Shown piece after piece: positions 1 to 5,709 of a stretch of 10,266 nt of DNA. The DNA comes from CALJIC01 sp039805565 (GTDB lineage Bacteria; Chloroflexota; Chloroflexia; Chloroflexales; Roseiflexaceae): positions 1-10,266 of the forward strand of contig JBDLTZ010000308.1 of NCBI GenBank assembly GCA_039805565.1, given 5' to 3'. Position numbers and translations under genes: made by a program. The notes under the pieces are model-generated. The model was not told the origin of the DNA. It ran no database searches and worked only from the letters and a program-made list of their open reading frames with translations. Each line of letters begins with the position of its first letter. Positions within the stretch are counted from its first letter, which is position 1.

Positions 1-2
1 GC

Positions 3-809
3 GACCGGCCCGAGTACATGGTCGGGCTGATAATGATCGGCCTGGCGCGTTGCATCGCGATGGTCATCGTCTGGAACGAGCTCGCGAAGGGCGACACCGA
101 GTACGCCGCGGGGCTGGTGGCCTTCAACAGTGTGTTCCAGGTGCTGTTCTACAGCCTCTACGCCTGGGTGTTCGTCACCGTGCTGCCGCCGCTGTTGGGT
201 CTGACCGGAAGCGTGGTGGCCATCAGTATCGGGCAGATCGCGCAGAGCGTATTCCTGTACCTGGGCGTCCCGATGATCGCGGGCTTCCTGACACGCTTCG
301 TGCTGCTGCGCACCAAGGGGCGCGACTGGTACGAGCGCGCCTTCCTGCCCCGCATCGGGCCGCTGACGCTCATCGCCCTGCTGTTCACGATCGTCGTGAT
401 GTTCAGCCTGAAGGGCAACCTGATCGTCCAGATCCCGCTCGACGTGGTGCGGATCGCCATCCCGCTGCTGCTGTACTTCGTGATCATGTTCCTGGTCAGC
501 TTCGCCATGGGGCACTACATCGGCGCCGACTACGCCAAGACCACCACGCTGGCGTTCACCGCGGCGTCGAACAACTTCGAGCTGGCGATCGCGGTCGCCG
601 TGGCGGTGTTCGGGATCGGCTCGGGCGTCGCGTTCGCCGCTGTGATCGGCCCGCTGGTCGAGGTGCCGGTGATGATCGGTCTGGTGAACGTGGCGTTCTG
701 GCTCCAGCAGCGGTGGTATCCGCACGAGCTACAGCCGGCGGCCGAGAAGATCACCTCTGGCGCTGCTGAAGCCGGCCCGCCCCCCGTCGCCGACCCTGGG
801 CGCGGGTGA
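3..809 (+). CDS. acr3: Acr3-family arsenite efflux permease, 3' part (5' end outside window)
   Basis: Carries arsenite out of the cell through the inner membrane. The frame is open from the left edge (codon at 3-5, reading DRPEYMVGL), so the true start lies upstream. About 268 residues remain of a family usually 350-400 long. Visible hallmarks are the segment ARCIAMVIVW, whose Cys (bases 51-53) matches the conserved thiolate Cys of Acr3 proteins, and LVEVPVMIGLVNVAFW near the end, whose Glu matches the conserved acidic residue of a late membrane helix. About seven strongly hydrophobic helices follow one another, with short basic loops such as RTKGRDWYER. The C-terminus is a polar, Pro/Ala-rich tail. 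The gene converges on arsM, 263 bases away, so it is not in the arsR operon seen here; its own promoter lies outside the window. The family call is firm; export of antimonite as well is only possible. Confidence 0.93.
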   Translation, partial: DRPEYMVGLIMIGLARCIAMVIVWNELAKGDTEYAAGLVAFNSVFQVLFYSLYAWVFVTVLPPLLGLTGSVVAISIGQIAQSVFLYLGVPMIAGFLTRFVLLRTKGRDWYERAFLPRIGPLTLIALLFTIVVMFSLKGNLIVQIPLDVVRIAIPLLLYFVIMFLVSFAMGHYIGADYAKTTTLAFTAASNNFELAIAVAVAVFGIGSGVAFAAVIGPLVEVPVMIGLVNVAFWLQQRWYPHELQPAAEKITSGAAEAGPPPVADPGRG

Positions 810-865
810 TGGCACAGGGGTGCTCTCGGGTGCCGACCTGTGAGCCGTCCAGTGTGTGCGGCACG

Positions 866-979
866 CTACGCCTCGTGGGCCAGGTCATGCACCTGGAGCA
901 CCGCCACGAGCCCGGCGGAGGAGAGTGCGGCCAGCACCAGCATTCGAGAAGCGAAAGCTGCGAAAGAAGCGCGTTTCAT
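866..979 (-). CDS. Possible 37-residue single-helix small protein downstream of arsM
   Basis: An ATG at 979 opens 37 codons ending in TAG at 866-868. The peptide begins MKRASFAAFASR and continues with a hydrophobic stretch MLVLAALSSAGLVAVL, then ends VHDLAHEA. A positive N-terminus followed by about 16 apolar residues resembles a signal anchor or a one-helix membrane peptide. It lies on the same strand as arsM, beyond the hairpin that follows that gene. No good Shine-Dalgarno sequence precedes the ATG, and hydrophobic frames of this size arise by chance in GC-rich DNA. I recognise no family. It is recorded as a candidate only. Confidence 0.2.
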   Translation of the reverse strand: MKRASFAAFASRMLVLAALSSAGLVAVLQVHDLAHEA

Positions 980-1034
980 CCCAGGGGTAAAGCTTCTGGG
1001 CTTTCACGTCTAAAAGAAAGCACCTGTAAGAAGG

Positions 1035-1065
1035 GAGCTGCGCGCCATGCTTGTGCGCGCAGCTC
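1035..1065 (-). terminator. Stem-loop just after arsM, probable terminator
   Basis: Perfect 11-bp inverted repeat GAGCTGCGCGC / GCGCGCAGCTC (1035-1045 and 1055-1065) around a 9-base loop, starting 7 bases after the arsM stop codon. On the minus strand the bases after the stem are only loosely T-rich (TCCCTTCTTAC, then CTTTCTTTT further on), so this is not a textbook intrinsic terminator. Position and stem strength still favour transcript ending or 3'-end protection for arsM. It may also block read-through from acr3 on the other strand. Confidence 0.5.
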
Positions 1066-1072
1066 GACGACG

Positions 1073-1909
1073 CTACTGGACAGGCTTGACGCCACCAATC
1101 GAGCAGCTCGTGAACCGCTCGACGAGCTGGGCAAGCACATCCTCGGGGATCTGCCGCAGGTCGGCCGGCGTGTCGCTCAGCAGGTCGTTCAGGGCATAGC
1201 GCTGGCGCACGTCCACCGCGATGTCCGTGAAGCCGGCCTCCGCCAGCAGCGCCTGGTACTGGTCGCGAGTGATGGCGCCGGCGATGCAGCCGGCCCAGCT
1301 CAGCCCGGCGCGAATCTGCGCTTCGCTCACCGGCAGCCCAGTCAGGTCGCCGTCGATGACGATGTCGGAGACCGCCAGGCGCCCGCCGGGCTTGAGGACG
1401 CGGAAGGCCTCGTTGAGCACCTGGCCCTTGTCTGGGGCCAGGTTGATCACGCAGTTGCTGATGATCACCGAGACCGAGTTGTCCGGCAGCGGGATAGACT
1501 CGATGTCCCCCTTGAGGAATGCGACGTTGGTCGCGCTGGCCCTCTCCGCGTTGCGCTGCGCCACCGCCAGCATCTCGTCGGTCATGTCGAGACCGTAGAC
1601 GAAGCCGCCCGCGCCGACCTTCTGCGCCGCGAGCAGGACATCTAGCCCGCCGCCTGAGCCGAGGTCGAGCACCACCTCGCCGGGCTGGAGACTGGCGATG
1701 GCGAGCGGGTTGCCGCAGCCGAACGAGGTGGTCACCACCCCCTCGGGAAGCGCGGCGATCGTGTCGGCGCCGTAGAGCGCCATCTCGGTCGGCGCGCTGT
1801 CGCCGCAGCAGGACGCCGACGTGCCGCAGCACGAGCCGGACTGGATGCGCGATGCGTAGTGCTCGCGGACCTCGGCCTTGATGTCATCCGGGTTGATCAG
1901 AGCTGTCAT
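1073..1909 (-). CDS. arsM: ArsM, arsenite S-adenosylmethionine methyltransferase
   Basis: Methylates trivalent arsenic with SAM as donor, giving methylated arsenicals; acts in the cytosol. The 278-residue protein is of normal family length. Motif I for SAM is LDLGSGGGLD (residues 81-90). Cysteines at 65 (SFGCGNP), 153 (SNCVINLAPDK) and 208 (SWAGCIAGA) sit in the three most conserved As(III)-binding contexts of the family. The N-terminal CCGTSASCCG (residues 27-36) supplies the fourth, more variable cysteine position. One further Cys lies near the end at 269. The start is ATG at 1909 with AAGGAG seven bases upstream (complement of 1917-1922). It is the last gene of arsR-arsN2-arsM, 74 bases after arsN2, and that gap holds a copy of the putative ArsR operator, so it may have its own arsenic-inducible promoter. 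The call is very secure. Confidence 0.96.
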   Translation of the reverse strand: MTALINPDDIKAEVREHYASRIQSGSCCGTSASCCGDSAPTEMALYGADTIAALPEGVVTTSFGCGNPLAIASLQPGEVVLDLGSGGGLDVLLAAQKVGAGGFVYGLDMTDEMLAVAQRNAERASATNVAFLKGDIESIPLPDNSVSVIISNCVINLAPDKGQVLNEAFRVLKPGGRLAVSDIVIDGDLTGLPVSEAQIRAGLSWAGCIAGAITRDQYQALLAEAGFTDIAVDVRQRYALNDLLSDTPADLRQIPEDVLAQLVERFTSCSIGGVKPVQ

Positions 1910-1921
1910 CGTGGTTCTCCT

Positions 1922-1939
1922 TATCGAGTGCCTTCGATA
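1922..1939 (-). promoter_or_regulatory. Putative ArsR operator before arsM
   Basis: Perfect 6-6-6 palindrome TATCGA-N6-TCGATA directly upstream of the arsM ribosome binding site. On the coding strand it reads TATCGAAGGCACTCGATA. The same layout occurs before arsN2 and, with one symmetric change, before arsR. A weak -10-like TATATC (complement of 1936-1941) overlaps its upstream arm, with a poor -35 (ACGACA) 18 bases further up, so a bound repressor would cover a promoter here if one exists. Binding by the ArsR encoded at 2475-2837 is inferred. Confidence 0.6.
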
Positions 1940-1983
1940 TAAAGGGTATAAACAGCCGATGTCGTGCCTGGGATGAGAACTCG

Positions 1984-2418
1984 TCAGCGCAGTTCGGTCC
2001 GCATCACGAGCGCGCTGGCGGGGCAGGCGCTCATAAACTCAACCGACTGCTGCACTGCAGGCGCGACGTCGGCGCGCGAGATCGGCTCAAAGCCGAAGCG
2101 TGGGAAGTACTCCGACGCGGTGGTGGTGAGCAGGTAGATGGTCTGGAGACCTTCCTGCCGGGCCTGGTCGAGCGCGGCGCCGACGAGGCGAGCGCCAAGG
2201 CCTTGGCCGCGGTAGGCCGGGTCGACCGCCACGGAGCGTAGCAGGCCGGCGCGCTCGTAGCGCTCCACGGCGGCGCTGCCTACCACCTGCGCCGCGTCGC
2301 GAGCGACGATCGCGATGTCGAAGTGCTCGGCCAGGCCGTCGCGGGGGAGCTCGCTGCGGTCCAGGAGCCCAAGAACGGCAGGAAGATCGTCTGTCTGGGC
2401 CGGCGTGATATCGGTCAT
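1984..2418 (-). CDS. arsN2: ArsN2-type GNAT N-acetyltransferase of arsenic operons
   Basis: A 144-residue single-domain GNAT protein. The acetyl-CoA loop is VDPAYRGQGLGARLV (residues 65-79), preceded by strand LLRSVAV. The sequence LQTIYLLTTTASEYFPRFGF (residues 91-110) and the near-terminal CPASALVM (131-139 region) are the features I associate with the ArsN2 subgroup found in ars operons, rather than with ArsN1, which acetylates the arsenical antibiotic arsinothricin. The substrate of ArsN2 is not settled as far as I know, so an arsenical substrate is inference from context. ATG at 2418 has GGAGA five bases upstream and starts a frame fitting the GNAT fold from its first strand. The reading frame stays open further upstream, but that extension overlaps arsR and carries the operator, so I reject it. 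It lies 56 bases after arsR and 74 before arsM. Confidence 0.85.
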   Translation of the reverse strand: MTDITPAQTDDLPAVLGLLDRSELPRDGLAEHFDIAIVARDAAQVVGSAAVERYERAGLLRSVAVDPAYRGQGLGARLVGAALDQARQEGLQTIYLLTTTASEYFPRFGFEPISRADVAPAVQQSVEFMSACPASALVMRTELR

Positions 2419-2435
2419 ATGTGTCTCCGACAAGG

Positions 2436-2453
2436 TATCGACGAGCTTCGATA
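2436..2453 (-). promoter_or_regulatory. Putative ArsR operator before arsN2
   Basis: Perfect 6-6-6 palindrome TATCGA-N6-TCGATA in the 56-base gap between arsR and arsN2. On the coding strand it reads TATCGAAGCTCGTCGATA, sharing eight leading bases with the arsM copy. It lies eight bases upstream of the arsN2 ribosome binding site. I see no convincing -35/-10 pair here, so it may act as an internal roadblock or tune a weak promoter. Binding by ArsR is inferred from repetition of the site. Confidence 0.55.
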
Positions 2454-2474
2454 TCAACTGCACACGCAATGACG

Positions 2475-2837
2475 TCAGGCCAGCATGCCAAGGCGCTGGG
2501 CCACGCGCTCGCGGAGGGCGGCGAGCGCCTCGCCGCGAATGAAGTAGAACGCCCACTGGCCGTGGCGCTCGGAGTCCACCAGGCCGGCCTCGCGGAGCAG
2601 GCGCAGGTGGTGCGACACCGTGGGCTGCTTCACCGGTACAGCGGCCTCGAGGTCGCACACGCAGACCTGGCCGGCGTGCCGCGCGAGCACATCCAGGATC
2701 TGGAGCCGCACCGGGTGCGCCAGGATCTGAAAGTCCGCGCTTAGCTGCTCGGCGTCTTTAGTGCTCAGTGTCGATTCAGCAAGGTCGCCGCAGCAGCGGG
2801 TGCCGAGGATGCGGTCTGTGATGGCGGGGTTCGTCAT
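2475..2837 (-). CDS. arsR: ArsR/SmtB-family arsenic-responsive repressor
   Basis: A 120-residue winged-helix repressor expected to leave DNA when it binds As(III). The recognition region is PVKQPTVSHHLRLLREAGLV (residues 68-87), followed by the wing RHGQWAFYFI. Candidate metalloid ligands are Cys15-Cys16 (TRCCGDL) and Cys59/Cys61 (QVCVCDLEA). The CVCDL motif in the helix before the reader helix is the classical ArsR site, while an N-terminal Cys pair at 15-16 recalls the Corynebacterium glutamicum ArsR type, where that pair joins a Cys of the partner subunit. Start ATG at 2837 has GGAGG nine bases upstream and a strong promoter at 2859-2887. It is the first gene of arsR-arsN2-arsM. Three palindromes of one design in the operon are its likely targets. 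Confidence 0.95.
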   Translation of the reverse strand: MTNPAITDRILGTRCCGDLAESTLSTKDAEQLSADFQILAHPVRLQILDVLARHAGQVCVCDLEAAVPVKQPTVSHHLRLLREAGLVDSERHGQWAFYFIRGEALAALRERVAQRLGMLA

Positions 2838-2858
2838 GGTCTGTGTCCTCCGTGCATC

Positions 2859-2889
2859 ACTATACTGTATTTATTGAAGATTGTCAATA
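2859..2889 (-). promoter_or_regulatory. arsR promoter with overlapping ArsR operator
   Basis: On the minus strand a consensus -35 TTGACA (complement of 2882-2887) is followed after exactly 17 bases by -10 TATAGT (complement of 2859-2864), five of six bases matching consensus. Bases 2872-2889 form a perfect 6-6-6 palindrome, TATTGACAATCTTCAATA on the coding strand, whose upstream arm contains most of the -35 box. A dimeric repressor bound there would exclude RNA polymerase. The AT-rich stretch stands out from the GC-rich surroundings. The promoter assignment rests on sequence alone but is unusually good. Confidence 0.85.
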
Positions 2890-2989
2890 TACAGATCTTC
2901 AGGAGGAGCGTGGGGTCAAGCCATGCTCCGTGCTCCATTCGGTGCCACTCCTTCGGGAGGGCGCGCTGGACACCACACCACCCTGTGCG

Positions 2990-3272
2990 TCAGCGACGCG
3001 TCGCAACCACCTTGAGATACTCGCTCGGTACGACCAGCGCATCGCTTCCGCCCTTATTGAAGCGCTGCAGAAGCTCGCTCAGATCGCTGGCCAGACCCAC
3101 CTGACCGTCGGCGTCGAGCGCCGCGAGGGCCCTCTGCGTCGGCCCTCGCGCGCCCCTGCTCGCGTGATAACTTGACATAATTTTTTGGAGGTCACGTCGG
3201 CCCAGCGGCGAGCGTGGCGTTGCCGTTACCTGACGCGACATCAAGCACGCGCTGTCCGGCGCACAGCGCGAC
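2990..3272 (-). pseudogene. Remnant of a class I SAM-dependent methyltransferase
   Basis: Two fragments on the same strand, in different frames, look like the two ends of one methyltransferase. Bases 3272-3195 encode VALCAGQRVLDVASGNGNAT and a few more residues, a clear SAM-binding motif I (VLDVASGNGN). Bases 3148-2990 encode a frame ending with ADLS-type spacing: ASDLSELLQRFNKGGSDAL, then VVPSEYLKVVATRR and a stop, which is the typical C-terminus of UbiE-like methyltransferases that end in EYLEVVA-R. The roughly 130-170 residues that normally lie between are absent, and about 46 unrelated, partly AT-rich bases sit at the join. The N-terminal lead-in is also missing. This is an internally deleted, frame-disrupted relic. 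Family assignment is by motif recognition. Confidence 0.6.
3122..3150. repeat. Perfect 10-bp inverted repeat
   Basis: CGCGAGGGCC (3122-3131) and GGCCCTCGCG (3141-3150) pair completely around a 9-base loop, inside the C-terminal fragment of the methyltransferase relic. A run of six T on the plus strand comes about 30 bases later (3181-3186), too far for an ordinary intrinsic terminator. Its role is unknown. Confidence 0.4.
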
Positions 3273-3424
3273 ATGAGGGTGCGCGATTCCGCAACTACGA
3301 CCACCAGCGGCTGTTCGCACGACACCGGAACGACGCCCTGTTCCACGCTCCGGCCGCCGCTCGGCGCGCACGCTGCCGCCGTGCAGCCGCACGATCGCTA
3401 GGATGGCCGCGAGCACGTCGAGCA

Positions 3425-3500
3425 GGGTGCTATACTGTGACTGGCCCATCGGGTCCTCCGCTGGTGAGTTTGGTCACTCCTCCAGCATAGCACCCGATGG
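3425..3500. repeat. Nested inverted repeats with promoter-like -10, upstream of flavoenzyme gene
   Basis: Outer arms GGGTGCTATACTG (3425-3437) and CAGCATAGCACCC (3483-3495) match at 12 of 13 positions. A second pair, CCATCGGGT (3446-3454) and ACCCGATGG (3492-3500), is perfect over 9 bp and shares bases 3492-3495 with the first, so the two stems exclude each other. Smaller stems (for example GTGA/TCAC around 3464-3477) lie inside. The left outer arm contains TGCTATACT, an extended -10-like sequence on the plus strand without a matching -35. If used, transcripts would start near 3443 and begin with the second hairpin, about 170 bases before the flavoenzyme start. An operator, a leader structure or a small mobile-element relic are all possible. 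Confidence 0.45.
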
Positions 3501-3541
3501 ACTATGACTTTGACGCCGCCCTAACGCGACTCGCACGAGCC

Positions 3542-3570
3542 TTGCTTCCCGACGAGCTGTAGTCTACGAT
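3542..3570 (+). promoter_or_regulatory. Weak candidate promoter for the flavoenzyme gene
   Basis: TTGCTT (3542-3547) and TACGAT (3565-3570) are spaced by 17 bases, 43 bases before the ATG at 3614. Only three of six and four of six bases match the sigma-70 consensus, so this competes with the extended -10-like site at 3428-3436. Confidence 0.25.
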
Positions 3571-3613
3571 ACTACCACGCGCTCGACCGAGAGACACTGC
3601 ACAGAGGCACAGG

Positions 3614-5545
3614 ATGATCAGTCGCCCACACCCACACTTCCCGCACCTGTTCACGCCGCTCGCGCTGAACGGCGTGACGTTGCGCAACCGTGTGGCCATC
3701 AGCGGCCACCTCGCCGGCTGGTACATCGGGCCGGGGGGCCTGCCGAGCGATGAGCTTGCGGCCTACATCGCCGAGCGCGGGCGCGGCGGTGTTGGCCTGT
3801 TCGTGATTGGCTCGAACGTGCCGGTGCCGGGCTACGACTGGATCGAGAACACCAGCGACGCCATCATCCCGCGGTACCGGGCGATTGTCGAGCAGGCGCA
3901 GCCGACCGGCATCGCGGTGTTCGCCCAGCTTTGTCACCCCGGCTTCTTCCCGCTCCCCGGGTCACCGCGCGTCACCCCACCGCCGCGCGCTCGGGCCACC
4001 ATCGCCACAAGCCGCGGCCCGGTGCGTCGCCGGCCCTCCACCGATGAGCTGCGCGCGATCTTCCAGGCCCACGGCGACGCCGCGCGCCGCGTGCGGGAGG
4101 GTGGGCTGGACGGCGTCGAGCTCCACGCGCACGAGTTCTTCCTCCACGCCCAGCTCCTCAGCCCGGTCTGGAACGACCGCGACGACGCCTACGGCGGCTC
4201 GTTCGATCACCGGCTGCGCGGCTTGATCGAGACTCTCCAGGCCATGCGCGCCGCCGTCGGGCGCGACTTCGTGGTGGGCGTTCGCCTCAAGGCCGCCGAC
4301 ATGCTCGACGGCGGGATGGACGTGGAGGAGTACTGCGAGGTGCTGCGCCGGATCGAGCAGCTTGACCTGGTGGACTACGTGAACCTGAGCGGGGGCGACG
4401 CGCACTTCCATCACGGGCCGATGCCGCGCCCCGAGGGCGAGTGGGTCGACCTCATCCGGGCGCACCGCGCCGCGACCCGCCTGCCGATCATGCACGCCGG
4501 CCGGCTGACGACAGCTGAGCTCGCCGAGCATGCGCTCGCCGCGGGGGTGATCGACGTCGCCGTGATGACCAAGGCCCACATCGCGGATGGTCAGTTCACC
4601 CGCAAGGTGTTTGAGGGCCGTGCCGATGAGATCCGCTACTGCACCCGCTGTCTCCAGAGCTGCCACGGCAACCTGTGGAAGATGACCTGCGTCTACAACC
4701 CGCTCACCGGGCGCGAGGCGGAGTGGGCGACGCTGACGCCAGCCGCCGCGCCGAAGCGCGTGGTCGTGGTGGGCGGCGGCCCGGCTGGGATGGAGGCCGC
4801 GCTCACGGCGGCACAGCGCGGGCACGATGTGACGGTGCTGGAGCAGGCCGAGCGGGTCGGCGGGCAAGTGTGGGCTGGGGCCGCCTCGCCGCTGCGCCGA
4901 CCATGGGCGCGCATCGCGGAGTTCTACGAGCGCCAGGCGCGCACGGGGCTGTTCAAGGTGCGGCTGGGGATGCGGGCCACGGCCGAGGATGTGCTGGACA
5001 TGCGGCCGGACGCTGTGGTCGTCGCGACCGGCTCGCGCCCGCAGTGCCTTGAGCTGCAGGGCGGCCCGCCCTCCACAACCGTGCACGATGCCCTGGCCGG
5101 CTCCGCGGATAGTGCCCGGCGCGTGGTCGTCTTTGACCGCGAAGGGCTGACGCGGGCGTTTGTCGCGGCTGATTATCTCTCGTCGCGCGGGGCGACGGTG
5201 CTGTTCCTCAGTGCGCTGCCCGAGGTCGGCCCGCTGCTCGACGGCCACATGCGCGACGAGCTGATCCAGCGACTGCGTGAGCGCGGCGTGCGCTTCGAGG
5301 CTGGGGTGGCGCCGGTGAGTTGGGCGGGCGCCGGGCGCCTGGTGGTGCGTGATGTGCAGACTGGCGAGGAGCACATAGTCGAGGCTGACACGCTCGTCGC
5401 GACGGTCGGGTCGGTCAGCGAGGACAGTCTGGCGGAAGCGCTGCGCGGCCGCGTCCCGGAGCTGCATGTGATCGGCGACGCCAACCAGCCGCAGACGGTG
5501 GAGGCAGCGACCTACCAGGGTGCGCGGGTCGGCCGGCTCCTCTAG
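3614..5545 (+). CDS. Old Yellow Enzyme-type flavin/iron-sulfur oxidoreductase (2,4-dienoyl-CoA reductase / trimethylamine dehydrogenase family)
   Basis: A 643-residue cytosolic enzyme of the full-length FadH/trimethylamine dehydrogenase layout. An FMN TIM barrel (about 10-340) carries LELHAHEFFLHAQLLSPVWN-type residues at 170-187 and YGGS at 193-196. A [4Fe-4S] cluster motif follows with Cys343, 346, 350 and 359. An NAD(P)/FAD-type domain begins at KRVVVVGGGPAG (381-392) and ends at VIGDANQP (619-626). Such enzymes pass electrons from a pyridine nucleotide through FAD and the cluster to FMN and reduce an activated C=C bond, or run in the oxidative direction on amines; the substrate cannot be told here. 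The last cysteine spacing is shorter than in E. coli FadH (8 instead of 11 residues). ATG at 3614 has GAGG six bases upstream. The gene stands alone on the plus strand. Confidence 0.92.
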   Translation: MISRPHPHFPHLFTPLALNGVTLRNRVAISGHLAGWYIGPGGLPSDELAAYIAERGRGGVGLFVIGSNVPVPGYDWIENTSDAIIPRYRAIVEQAQPTGIAVFAQLCHPGFFPLPGSPRVTPPPRARATIATSRGPVRRRPSTDELRAIFQAHGDAARRVREGGLDGVELHAHEFFLHAQLLSPVWNDRDDAYGGSFDHRLRGLIETLQAMRAAVGRDFVVGVRLKAADMLDGGMDVEEYCEVLRRIEQLDLVDYVNLSGGDAHFHHGPMPRPEGEWVDLIRAHRAATRLPIMHAGRLTTAELAEHALAAGVIDVAVMTKAHIADGQFTRKVFEGRADEIRYCTRCLQSCHGNLWKMTCVYNPLTGREAEWATLTPAAAPKRVVVVGGGPAGMEAALTAAQRGHDVTVLEQAERVGGQVWAGAASPLRRPWARIAEFYERQARTGLFKVRLGMRATAEDVLDMRPDAVVVATGSRPQCLELQGGPPSTTVHDALAGSADSARRVVVFDREGLTRAFVAADYLSSRGATVLFLSALPEVGPLLDGHMRDELIQRLRERGVRFEAGVAPVSWAGAGRLVVRDVQTGEEHIVEADTLVATVGSVSEDSLAEALRGRVPELHVIGDANQPQTVEAATYQGARVGRLL

Positions 5546-5555
5546 CCAGGCATCA

Positions 5556-5582
5556 CATCCGTGTGCCTTTGTGCGACGGATG
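5556..5582 (+). terminator. Hairpin after the flavoenzyme gene
   Basis: CATCCGT (5556-5562) and ACGGATG (5576-5582) form a perfect 7-bp stem with a 13-base loop, starting ten bases after the stop codon. No T-run follows. A second ATCCG at 5592-5596 could compete for the same right arm. Position suggests a 3'-end structure; the lack of a U tract keeps confidence low. Confidence 0.3.
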
Positions 5583-5709
5583 CGCGATTCGATCCGCGCC
5601 GGGTCGTGATGTTGGAGCGCTCTGCCGCAGACCAACGTGGCTGAACTCTGCGGCCCCGCCACCGGGCAGCTGCTCGAGCGCTCTCCTGTTCCACTCAAAC
5701 CAAATCGGG

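Larger units (their letters stand above)
2838..3613. other. Decayed intergenic interval without an intact gene
   Basis: These 776 bases between arsR and the flavoenzyme gene hold no full-length gene. From left to right I see the arsR promoter, a short hairpin at 2905-2929 (GGAGCGTGG / CCATGCTCC, one G-T pair, 7-base loop), the remains of a methyltransferase (2990-3272), a perfect 10-bp hairpin inside them, an AT-rich patch at 3172-3187 and nested inverted repeats at 3425-3500. A 21-codon frame (3497-3562, MDYDFDAALTRLARALLPDEL) follows the repeats; it has no ribosome binding site and is probably not translated. The mixture suggests gene loss at the border between the ars locus and its neighbours. 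Confidence 0.6.

Noticed and set aside
885..1832. A 315-codon minus-strand frame overlapping arsM
   Set aside because: It reads arsM in another phase, is Arg/Gly-rich and has no ribosome binding site; arsM in its own frame has all family motifs.
3172..3200. TTGACA at 3172-3177 as a -35 box of a plus-strand promoter
   Set aside because: Seventeen bases downstream the sequence is CGTCGG, not a -10 box, and no gene starts nearby.
3192..3449. An 85-codon minus-strand frame starting MGQSQYSTLLDV with a GGAGGA ribosome binding site
   Set aside because: The start region is plausible, but the rest turns into Arg-rich sequence and then runs into the methyltransferase motif I; I treat it as part of decayed DNA rather than a gene.
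3962..5698. A 578-codon open frame on the minus strand opposite the flavoenzyme gene
   Set aside because: It lies antisense to a gene with clear domain motifs, has low-complexity Arg/His/Ala-rich composition and no recognisable fold; long antisense frames are expected at this GC content.
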